64,000 bases of DNA from CAVVWJ01 sp965652025 (GTDB lineage: Bacteria; Gemmatimonadota; Gemmatimonadetes; Gemmatimonadales; GWC2-71-9), in contig CBFGTM010000007.1 of assembly GCA_965652025.1 (NCBI GenBank), positions 1-64,000 of the forward strand. The letters are read 5' to 3'. Positions 14,531-21,837 of the stretch are shown piece after piece. Every line of letters starts with the position of its first letter. The stretch's first letter is position 1. The position numbers and the translations under genes were made by a program. The notes beneath the pieces were generated by a model, which ran no database searches, was not told the DNA's origin, and saw only the letters and a program-made list of their open reading frames with translations.

Positions 14531-15931
14531 ATGTCCCACACCACCACACTCTGGGGCGGGGCCGGGACCGATCGGCGAGTCTTCGAGTATACCGTCAGCG
14601 AAGATCGGGAGTGGGATGCCCGGCTCCTCCGCTGGGATGTGCTCGGCAGCCTGGGACACATCGAGGGGCTGCGCGCGGCCCGTCTCATCACGCCGGCGGA
14701 ACATGCGCTGCTGCGTGAGGGCCTTCGGGAGATTCTTGTCGCCGTTAGCAACCAGGCTCTTCAGCTCGACCAGCGACATGAGGACGTTCATACCGCGGTC
14801 GAATTCTGGCTCACCGCCCGGGTCGGCTCGGCGGGTGACTGCCTTCACACCGGCCGATCACGCAACGACCAGGTCGCCTGTGATCTCCGACTCTACCTGA
14901 AGCATGAGCTGCTGGCCCTGAGCAGATCCGCTCTGGACCTGGCAGCTGCGCTAGTCGCCTTTGCGGCGCGGCACCGGCGCGTGCTCTGGCCCGGATACAC
15001 CCACGCCCGGCAGGCCATGCCTTCCTCGGTGGGGCTGTGGGCCGGTGCGCTAGCCGAGGGCCTGCTGGATACCTTGGAGTCGCTGCCGGCGCTCTGGTTG
15101 CGGGTGGATCGCTCGCCGCTGGGCAGCGCCGCCGGCTACGGCGTGCCGTTGCCCTTGAAGCGCCAGGTGGTAGCGCGAGCCCTTGGCTTCGCGGGCCTCG
15201 ACCTCAACGTGGCCACGGTGCAGGGTGGAAGAGGCAAGCTGGAAGCCGCGGTGCTGTTCTGGTGCACTCAGCTGGGGCACGATGTGGCTCGCCTGTCCCA
15301 GGACGTGATTACCTTCAGCGGCGAGGAATTCGGCTACCTCATCCTGCCAGCGGAGCTCGCAACCGGCTCCAGCATCATGCCCCACAAGCGCAACCCTGAT
15401 CTCTTCGAACTCACCCGGGGGCGGGCCGCCGCCGTCGAAGGTGACCTGTTGTCGGTGCTTCAGATCAAAGCCAAACTCTCCGGCGGCTACCACCGGGACT
15501 TCCAGCTGCTGAAGGAGCCGCTGATGCGGGGAGTCGAACGCACCGGTGTCATGCTGGGCGCGGTGGGCGGCGCCATCCCCCGCATCGTGGTAAACGCGCC
15601 CCGCTGCCGGGCGGCGCTGGAGGGTGGTGCGCTGGCCACCGATGAGGTGATGCGGCGGGTGGAGAGTGGACGACCGTTTCGGAGCGCCTACCGGGAAGTT
15701 GCCGCTGAGCTCCAGAAAGGCATTCGCTATCCGGCACCGCCGGCGCACAGCGTGATCTCCCGGAGGGGTTCGACCGGTGGGCTGGGCAACCTGGGCCTGC
15801 CGGACCTCAAGTCCCGGATTCGCCGGTTGCAGTCGTGGGTAAACTCGGAGCGCAAGCGGTTCGATCGGTCCTTGGAGAAGCTTGCCGGCAGGACCTCTCG
15901 GACGCCCCGCCGGGCTACGCACCAGTCGTGA
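14531..15931 (+). CDS. argH: Argininosuccinate lyase
   Basis: A 466-residue lyase that releases arginine and fumarate. The superfamily signature GSSIMPHKRNPD is intact, and so are HTGRSRNDQV and the GYTHARQAMP segment. The ATG at 14531 follows the argE stop by two bases. The stop overlaps the argR GTG (GTGA). The C-terminus carries an extended basic segment beyond the usual core. Confidence 0.94.
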   Translation: MSHTTTLWGGAGTDRRVFEYTVSEDREWDARLLRWDVLGSLGHIEGLRAARLITPAEHALLREGLREILVAVSNQALQLDQRHEDVHTAVEFWLTARVGSAGDCLHTGRSRNDQVACDLRLYLKHELLALSRSALDLAAALVAFAARHRRVLWPGYTHARQAMPSSVGLWAGALAEGLLDTLESLPALWLRVDRSPLGSAAGYGVPLPLKRQVVARALGFAGLDLNVATVQGGRGKLEAAVLFWCTQLGHDVARLSQDVITFSGEEFGYLILPAELATGSSIMPHKRNPDLFELTRGRAAAVEGDLLSVLQIKAKLSGGYHRDFQLLKEPLMRGVERTGVMLGAVGGAIPRIVVNAPRCRAALEGGALATDEVMRRVESGRPFRSAYREVAAELQKGIRYPAPPAHSVISRRGSTGGLGNLGLPDLKSRIRRLQSWVNSERKRFDRSLEKLAGRTSRTPRRATHQS

Positions 15932-16374
15932 CCGGCGATCGGCGAAAACGGCACCTCAAGATCCTGGAGCTGATCAGCACCCGGCTGCTGCGGACCCAGG
16001 AGGAGCTGGCGGAAGCACTGAGCGCCCTCGGCTGGGATGTCACTCAATCGTCGGTCAGCCGGGACATCGCGGCACTCCGGCTGATCAAGGTTGACGGAGT
16101 CTATCGCCGGCCTCCTTCGCGAGCTCCCAAGACAGATCCTGACGAGCTGCGGGTAGCCGAAGGGGTCCTCACCATGGATTGGGCCGGCGACGCGCTAGTG
16201 GTGCTGCACACTTCGCCAGGGGAGGCCAACCACGTGGCGGTGGCGCTGGATCGGCTGGCCTGGCCCGAGGTGATCGGGACGATCGCCGGGGACGATACGA
16301 TTTTTCTCGCGGTCAAGAATCCCGCCGCACAGCGGCGAGTCCTTCGGCAGGTGCGGAAACTCGTGGCCTTGTAG
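15928..16374 (+). CDS. argR: Arginine repressor ArgR
   Basis: A 148-residue regulator, the usual ArgR length. The N-terminal winged helix contains TQSSVSRDIAALRL, and the C-terminal hexamerisation/arginine-binding domain has GTIAGDDTIFLAVKNP. The GTG at 15928 overlaps the argH stop; the in-frame ATG at 15835 lies inside argH and is unlikely. Its presence as the last gene, and the palindrome over the argG promoter, suggest autoregulated feedback control of the whole operon. Confidence 0.92.
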   Translation: MTGDRRKRHLKILELISTRLLRTQEELAEALSALGWDVTQSSVSRDIAALRLIKVDGVYRRPPSRAPKTDPDELRVAEGVLTMDWAGDALVVLHTSPGEANHVAVALDRLAWPEVIGTIAGDDTIFLAVKNPAAQRRVLRQVRKLVAL

Positions 16375-16390
16375 CAACCCGCCGCCGGCC

Positions 16391-16420
16391 TTGACCGCAC
16401 CGGGCTGGCAAGACTAAAGT
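16391..16420 (+). promoter_or_regulatory. Possible tRNA-Asn promoter
   Basis: TTGACC (16391-16396), an 18-base spacer and TAAAGT (16415-16420) lie 35 bases before the tRNA. The -35 is good and the -10 moderate. Confidence 0.4.
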
Positions 16421-16454
16421 CACTACCCTTCCGCCAGCACTACAATTCCTCAAT

Positions 16455-16527
16455 TGGGGTGTAGCTCAATTGGCAGAGCGCCCGGCTGTTAACCGGGAGG
16501 TTGCTGGTTCGACCCCAGCCGCCCCAG
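16455..16527 (+). tRNA. tRNA-Asn (anticodon GTT)
   Basis: A complete 73-base cloverleaf. The seven-base acceptor stem (TGGGGTG with CGCCCCA) contains one G-T pair, and the D stem GCTC/GAGC, anticodon stem CCCGG/CCGGG and T stem GCTGG/CCAGC with TTCGACC all pair. The anticodon GTT is at 16488-16490. CCA is not encoded. No integrase or duplicated 3' end is nearby, so it does not look like an integration site. Confidence 0.95.
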
Positions 16528-16536
16528 CTCCAGTTC

Positions 16537-18111
16537 CTAGCTCAACTTCTGATACGCCGCCAGGGTAAGAAATTCGGGAAACTCCTCTGCTGAGAACATG
16601 GCATCCAGCAGCTCGGCGGCGGTGCCGAGTCGTTCCCGATCGGTGCCTTCCTGCTCCAGCTTGACTCGCTCTTCACTCAGAATCGCCCGGCAGCGTTCCA
16701 GGGTGATCGGCTCACCCGAATCGGTTTTCGCGGCGTGGCGGATCCATTGCCACAGCTGAGAGCGGGCAATCTCGGCGGTTGCCGCGTCCTCCATCAGATT
16801 ATTGATCGCCACGGCGCCGGATCCGCCCAGCCAGGCAGCCAGATACTGCAACCCTACGCTGATGTTGCCTCCCAGTCCCGCCTCGGTCACCCGGCCTCCC
16901 GGGATCCGCACATTCAGTAGCTGATCGCGCTTCACCACCACGTCCTCCCGCTGCCGATCCTTTTGATTCGGCTTGCCTCTGAGCTCGGCTTCGAACACCT
17001 GCTGCACGACCGGGACCAGGTCGGGATGTGCCACCCAGGCCCCGTCATATCCAGCCTGCGCCTCTCGGATCTTGTCTTCTCGCACTCGCGCCAGCGCCGT
17101 CTCGTTGACCTCCGGGTCCCGGCGGCTCGGGATGAAAGCCGCCATGCCTCCGATGGCGTGGGCCCCCCGGCGGTGGCAGGTCTTGACCAGCAACTCGGTA
17201 TACGCCCGCATGAACGGAACCGTCATGGTCAGCTGCGAGCGGTCAGGCAGGAGAAATTCGGGCCGGTCGTGGAAATTCTTGATGATGCTGAAGAGGTAGT
17301 CCCAGCGGCCGGCGTTGAGTCCCGCGGCGTGGTCTCGCAGCTCATACAGGATCTCATCCATTTCGAAGGCGGCCAGGATGGTCTCGATTAAGACGGTCGC
17401 CCGGATGGTCCCCCGGGGAATACCCAACGCATCCTGGGAGAGATCGAAAACTTCGTTCCAAAGCCGGGCCTCGAGGTGGTTCTCCAGCTTGGGCAGGTAA
17501 AAGTAGGGCCCGCTTCCTCGGGCCAGCAGCTCCCGGGCATTGTGAAAGAAGTAGAGCCCGAAATCGAACAGGCTCGCCGACATCGGCTCCCCGTCCACCA
17601 GCACGTGCTTTTCCTGCAGGTGCCAACCCCGAGGGCGAACCACCAGGGTAGCCAACCGATCAGCCAGCCGATATCGCTTCCCTTCCGGGCTGGTGAACTC
17701 CAGCGCCCGGCGTACTGCCTGCATGCAGTTCACCTGGCCGGCTACGACGTTGGTCCAGGGGGGAGACAGCGCGTCCTCGAAGTCGGCCATGAAGACTTTG
17801 GCCCCCGAGTTGAGCGCATTGATCATCATCTTGCGCTCCACCGGCCCGGTGATCTCCACCCGGCGATCGGTCAGGTCGCCCGGGGCTGGAGCCACCGTCC
17901 AGCTCCGCTCCCTGACATCCTTCGTTTCCTCGAGGAAGTCGGGGAGGGCACCCTTCCGGAGTGAGTCCTTGATCTCCCGCCGCCGCTGGAGCAGTGCCTT
18001 GCGGCGGGGAGTGAAATGGCGGGCGAGTAGTTCGAGAAACTTCAGGGACTCCGGCGTGATGATCTGGGGCGACTCCGGAATCTGGGGGGCGCGAATCTCT
18101 ATTCCATTCAT
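16537..18111 (-). CDS. aceB: Malate synthase A
   Basis: A 524-residue enzyme condensing glyoxylate with acetyl-CoA in the glyoxylate shunt. Length and motifs fit the A isoform: MADFEDALSPPW (catalytic acid), LVVRPRGWH, PKLENHLEARLWN and GMAAFIPSRRDP. Isocitrate lyase is not in this window. The ATG lies one base downstream of the trhA-like stop, so the two genes are probably co-transcribed. Confidence 0.93.
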   Translation of the reverse strand: MNGIEIRAPQIPESPQIITPESLKFLELLARHFTPRRKALLQRRREIKDSLRKGALPDFLEETKDVRERSWTVAPAPGDLTDRRVEITGPVERKMMINALNSGAKVFMADFEDALSPPWTNVVAGQVNCMQAVRRALEFTSPEGKRYRLADRLATLVVRPRGWHLQEKHVLVDGEPMSASLFDFGLYFFHNARELLARGSGPYFYLPKLENHLEARLWNEVFDLSQDALGIPRGTIRATVLIETILAAFEMDEILYELRDHAAGLNAGRWDYLFSIIKNFHDRPEFLLPDRSQLTMTVPFMRAYTELLVKTCHRRGAHAIGGMAAFIPSRRDPEVNETALARVREDKIREAQAGYDGAWVAHPDLVPVVQQVFEAELRGKPNQKDRQREDVVVKRDQLLNVRIPGGRVTEAGLGGNISVGLQYLAAWLGGSGAVAINNLMEDAATAEIARSQLWQWIRHAAKTDSGEPITLERCRAILSEERVKLEQEGTDRERLGTAAELLDAMFSAEEFPEFLTLAAYQKLS

Positions 18112-18112
18112 T

Positions 18113-18742
18113 TCATATCACGTAGTAGACCATGAAGGCGAAGTGGCAGGCGCTGCCGACCAACACCAGGACATGCCAGATCTCGTGATGGCCGAACCAG
18201 CCCGGGAAGGGATTGGGGCGCTGGCGGCTGTAGATCACCGCACCAACCGTGTAGGCGAACCCGCCGGCAACCAACCACAGCACTCCACTCACCGACACTG
18301 CCCGCACCAACGGGATTACCGCCACCAGGGCGAGATATCCCATGACGAGGTACGTTGCGGTCGAGAGCCATACCGGCGCATCCAGGAAGTAGAGCTTGAA
18401 CGGAATTCCCGCCGCCGCAATCAGCCACACGATGGCGAGCAAAGTCCAGCCCAGCCGGCTGTTCAGGGTGAGCAGAGCAATCGGGGTGTAAGTGCCGGCT
18501 ATGAGGAAGTAGATGGCAATGTGGTCTACCGTGCGGAGTGCGCGTAGCGGTCGTTCCGGGAGCGGAAGCGAGTGATACAGGGTGCTGGCGGCGTAGAGTA
18601 GAATGAGGGTGCTGCCGTAGATGGAGAACGCGGTCAGTTGTTCCGGCCGCTGTGCTGCCTCCAGCAGAAACAAGGTGCCGGCGGCGGCTAGCACCAGGCC
18701 CAGCAGATGGGATAAGCCGTTGACTGGTTCGCGGATGCGCAT
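18113..18742 (-). CDS. TrhA/hemolysin III (PAQR-family) membrane protein
   Basis: A 209-residue protein with seven hydrophobic segments. The family's conserved residues appear as EPVNGLSHLLG at the N-terminus, STLYHSLP, RTVDHIAIYFLIAGTYTP and HHEIWHVLVLVGSACHF at the C-terminus; the last His pair is the likely zinc site. Members are linked to membrane-fluidity or energy homeostasis and the old hemolysin name is misleading. It is immediately upstream of malate synthase. Confidence 0.88.
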   Translation of the reverse strand: MRIREPVNGLSHLLGLVLAAAGTLFLLEAAQRPEQLTAFSIYGSTLILLYAASTLYHSLPLPERPLRALRTVDHIAIYFLIAGTYTPIALLTLNSRLGWTLLAIVWLIAAAGIPFKLYFLDAPVWLSTATYLVMGYLALVAVIPLVRAVSVSGVLWLVAGGFAYTVGAVIYSRQRPNPFPGWFGHHEIWHVLVLVGSACHFAFMVYYVI

Positions 18743-18758
18743 GGGATGTGAATTTAGT

Positions 18759-18788
18759 CAGGGACCCAGGACCGGGGACCAGGGCACC
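18759..18788. repeat. Degenerate GGACC heptamer array
   Basis: CAGGGACC, CAGGACC, GGGGACC and AGGGCACC follow one another with 7-8 bp spacing in the gap between the divergent trhA-like and glycosyltransferase genes. It is a different word from the CGGTRAG arrays but has the same period and junction location. Confidence 0.6.
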
Positions 18789-18823
18789 TTGTCGCTTTCT
18801 CCTGCTCGCCGTACCCTTAGCCC

Positions 18824-19972
18824 GTGCGAATAGCCCTGTTTTCCGAGGTCTACTGGCCCATGGTCAGCGGCGTGGGGGTCACGCTGCTTCGGCTTACCAA
18901 AGCGCTGCAAGAGCGCGGCCACCAGGTGCGGGTGTATTCAGCCACCTATGCGCTGCCTCCGGGGGAGCCCGATCGCCCTGAGGTGCACCGGTCCCCCAGT
19001 GTGCCGCTCTTCCTCTATCCCGATGTGCAATGGGCCTTTCCCCGCCTCCGGGACGTGGTAGAAGACCTGGGCCGGTTCCAGCCGGACGTCGTGCATGTGG
19101 CTACCGAATTCGCGGTCGGGTTGGCCGGCCTGAAGGCCGCGAAACAGCTCAGGCTGCCGGTGATCGCGTCGGCGCACACTGACTACGACCGGTACGCTAC
19201 CCGCTACGGCGTGGATTGGGCTCTCCGCCTCGGCTGGCATTATCTCCGTTGGTTCTATGGCCAGGCATACCGGGTCCTGTGCCCCTCGTCGATCTATCAG
19301 GAGCACCTTCACCGTCGAGGCGTGACCCACACCGGCATCTGGAGCCGAGGCGTGGATCCTCGGGAATTTCATCCCCGCTTCCGCAGCGAGGAGTACCGCG
19401 CAGCGCTGGGGTTGAAACCTGATGACCTCCTGGTCACCTACATCGGACGGATCGCTCGGGAAAAGAATCTGAAGCAGTTATTGCTGGCGTGGGAATCCCT
19501 GGCTGAGCAGCGGGGACCGGCCCAACTGGCCCTTGTCGGCCGCGGGCCCTTGGAGGACGAGATTCGACGGCGACAGATGCCGGGCGTGCACGTGCTGGGT
19601 CTGATGCACGACCATGCCCTCGCTGAGGCCTATGCTTCCGCCGACATCTTCGTGTTCCCGTCGGCAACCGAGACGTTCGGCAATTCGCTCCTCGAGGCCA
19701 TGGGCTCGGGGCTTTCCTGTCTGGCTGCCGGTGCTGCCGGGGTCATGGAGTTCGCCCGTCATGGACGAAATGCCTGGCTGGTACAGCCCAACAGCTCAGC
19801 GGCCCTGGCCGACGGCTTGCGGCGGCTTATCGACGACGGCGACCTTCGTCGCAAGCTGGCCGCGGGCGGACTCGCGACCGCGGTCGAGCGGACATGGGAC
19901 GTTGTCTATGATCGGTTGCTGGAAGACTATCGTGAGGCAATCGAGAATCGGCGGCTGATCCGGGCCGCGTGA
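18824..19972 (+). CDS. GT4-type glycosyltransferase (MgtA/SqdX-like)
   Basis: A 382-residue retaining glycosyltransferase with the GT-B fold. The N-terminus RIALFSEVYWPMVSGVGV and the C-terminal donor-site FPSATETFGNSLLEAMGSG (E-x7-E type) are typical of mannosyl- or sulfoquinovosyl-type transferases that act on lipids. The start is a GTG at 18824. It has no co-directional neighbour, so its acceptor cannot be read from context. Confidence 0.88.
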   Translation: MRIALFSEVYWPMVSGVGVTLLRLTKALQERGHQVRVYSATYALPPGEPDRPEVHRSPSVPLFLYPDVQWAFPRLRDVVEDLGRFQPDVVHVATEFAVGLAGLKAAKQLRLPVIASAHTDYDRYATRYGVDWALRLGWHYLRWFYGQAYRVLCPSSIYQEHLHRRGVTHTGIWSRGVDPREFHPRFRSEEYRAALGLKPDDLLVTYIGRIAREKNLKQLLLAWESLAEQRGPAQLALVGRGPLEDEIRRRQMPGVHVLGLMHDHALAEAYASADIFVFPSATETFGNSLLEAMGSGLSCLAAGAAGVMEFARHGRNAWLVQPNSSAALADGLRRLIDDGDLRRKLAAGGLATAVERTWDVVYDRLLEDYREAIENRRLIRAA

Positions 19973-19981
19973 TCGTTCGGC

Positions 19982-21019
19982 TCAAATCCTCCGGCTCAAC
20001 ACCAGATACGCCATTGCCGCGATCGCCGCGCTCATCGGCATGGTAAGAATCCAGGCCCACACGATCCGCTTCGCCACCCCCCACCGTACCGCTGACAACC
20101 GCTGCGCCGCTCCAACTCCCACAATAGCTCCGGTAATGGTGTGGGTGGTGCTTACCGGCACTCCCAATCTCGACGCGATCAGCACCGTGATTCCGCCCGC
20201 TGTCTCGGCACAGAAACCACCGAACGGTCGCAGCTTGGTAATGCGCGTACCCATCGTCTTGACGATCCGCCAGCCGCCCAGTGCGGTTCCACAGGCAATA
20301 GCGGTATAGGCCGACATCTCGACCCAGAGCGGGATGTGATCCGCGGTAGGCAGATAGAGGAGCCGCAGGTAGCCGTCTTGCCGCACGAACAGATGTTGGG
20401 TGGAGACCAGCAGGCCGACGATGATGCCCATGGTCTTCTGGGCGTCGTTGGCTCCGTGACTCAGGGAGTACAGGCCGGCCGACACCAGTTGGAGTCGGCG
20501 GAAAGTCTTGTCGAGGGGACCGGGTCTCATGTTTCGGAGCAGCCAGGAGAGTCCGACGGTAAGCCCGAGGGCGATCGCCATGCCCAGCACTGGGGAGACC
20601 ACGATAAAGGCTACCGGCAAGACCCACCCTGACAGGATCAGAGCGCCGAAACCGGCCTTGGCGATGGCGGCTCCGGCATACCCCCCCAGGAGCGCATGGG
20701 AGGATGAGGTCGGAAGCCCCAAGTACCAGGTGATGAGGTCCCACAAGATCGCGCCCAACAGCCCGCCGAGGACCACGCTCGGATCCACCACGACTGGATC
20801 GATCAGCCCCTTACCGATCGTCTTGGCCACCGCAGTACCGACCACGAAGGCGGCCATGAAATTGAAGAACGCAGCCCAGAGCACCGCCACTCCGGGGCTG
20901 AGCACCCGGGTGGACACGACCGTTGCGATTGAGTTGGCGCTGTCGTGAAATCCGTTGATGAAGTCGAAGGCGAGGGCAACTGCGATGATGACCAGGACGT
21001 ACAGAATCTCGTCCGGCAT
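19982..21019 (-). CDS. pit: Inorganic phosphate transporter, Pit family
   Basis: A 345-residue low-affinity phosphate/cation symporter. The duplicated family signature is visible as NGFHDSANSIATVV near the N-terminus and SHGANDAQKTMGII in the middle, with about ten hydrophobic segments. It starts three bases after the stop of the DUF47 gene, its usual partner. Confidence 0.93.
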   Translation of the reverse strand: MPDEILYVLVIIAVALAFDFINGFHDSANSIATVVSTRVLSPGVAVLWAAFFNFMAAFVVGTAVAKTIGKGLIDPVVVDPSVVLGGLLGAILWDLITWYLGLPTSSSHALLGGYAGAAIAKAGFGALILSGWVLPVAFIVVSPVLGMAIALGLTVGLSWLLRNMRPGPLDKTFRRLQLVSAGLYSLSHGANDAQKTMGIIVGLLVSTQHLFVRQDGYLRLLYLPTADHIPLWVEMSAYTAIACGTALGGWRIVKTMGTRITKLRPFGGFCAETAGGITVLIASRLGVPVSTTHTITGAIVGVGAAQRLSAVRWGVAKRIVWAWILTMPMSAAIAAMAYLVLSRRI

Positions 21020-21022
21020 TGC

Positions 21023-21643
21023 TCAGGCGTGCTTGATGGAGATGGACTCCAGCACGTTACCGGCATCCTCCATGTGGTCCAGGGTCTTTTCCAGGGTGTC
21101 GTAGATCTCTTTCCACTTGATGACCATGAGCGCGTCGGGAGTGCCGTCGAACAGGCGAGCGACCCACTCGTGGTAAACCGAGTCTCCCTCCTCTTCCAGC
21201 CGCTTTACCTGCGCGCATGCATCCAACACCACCCGGTCCTTGTTCTTCTCCAGGCTTTGGACCGCCACCAGGAGCTGCTGGGTTGCGCGTAGCACCACAT
21301 CGGCCATCAGTACGGCGCCAGGTGGCGCCTCTCCCGCGTGGTACATCTGAACCCGGCTCGCCGTGCCATCGATGAGGTCTACCACATCATCCAGCCGGGA
21401 AGCCAACAGGTGGATATCCTCCCGGTCGAGCGGAGTGATGAAGACCCGGTCCAGCCGGCTCACCACTTCGTGGGTGACCTGGTCGGCCTCATGCTCCAAC
21501 CGCTTGATGGCATCGACAATGGCTCGCCGGCGCAGGGGCTCTGCTTTGAGCAGGTCCACCTGCAGCTTAGCCGCCTCCACCCCCAGGGTGGCCACCGAAC
21601 TGAAGAGATCGAAGAACTTCTCGTCGCGGGGGAGGAGACGCAT
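21023..21643 (-). CDS. DUF47 (PhoU-like) phosphate-transport accessory protein
   Basis: A 206-residue all-helical protein of the DUF47 family. The N-terminus MRLLPRDEKFFDLF and the acidic metal-binding helices (E-x-x-x-D repeats such as EHEADQ and EEEGDS) fit. Family members sit upstream of Pit and probably tune phosphate uptake. Same operon as the Pit gene. Confidence 0.92.
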   Translation of the reverse strand: MRLLPRDEKFFDLFSSVATLGVEAAKLQVDLLKAEPLRRRAIVDAIKRLEHEADQVTHEVVSRLDRVFITPLDREDIHLLASRLDDVVDLIDGTASRVQMYHAGEAPPGAVLMADVVLRATQQLLVAVQSLEKNKDRVVLDACAQVKRLEEEGDSVYHEWVARLFDGTPDALMVIKWKEIYDTLEKTLDHMEDAGNVLESISIKHA

Positions 21644-21837
21644 GGAAACCTTTGAGCCGAGGGTATGAGCGGCGGTAAGATAGCCCCCCCGGTGGGCTTG
21701 GCAAGCTTGGCATCTTCCTTGACGGAGGCCGGTCCTCGGGCAGATTCTCCCCCCTAGTGCCTCCGCCTGCCCGGCGGAGTACAGTGCTTCCGCCCACCTG
21801 GCGGATACCGGGATTCGCTTGCGCGATTTCGGGGCCT

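Noticed and set aside
16455..16527. tRNA-Asn as integration site of a mobile element
   Set aside because: No integrase, no duplicated tRNA 3' end, and flanking genes (argR, malate synthase) are ordinary chromosomal genes.
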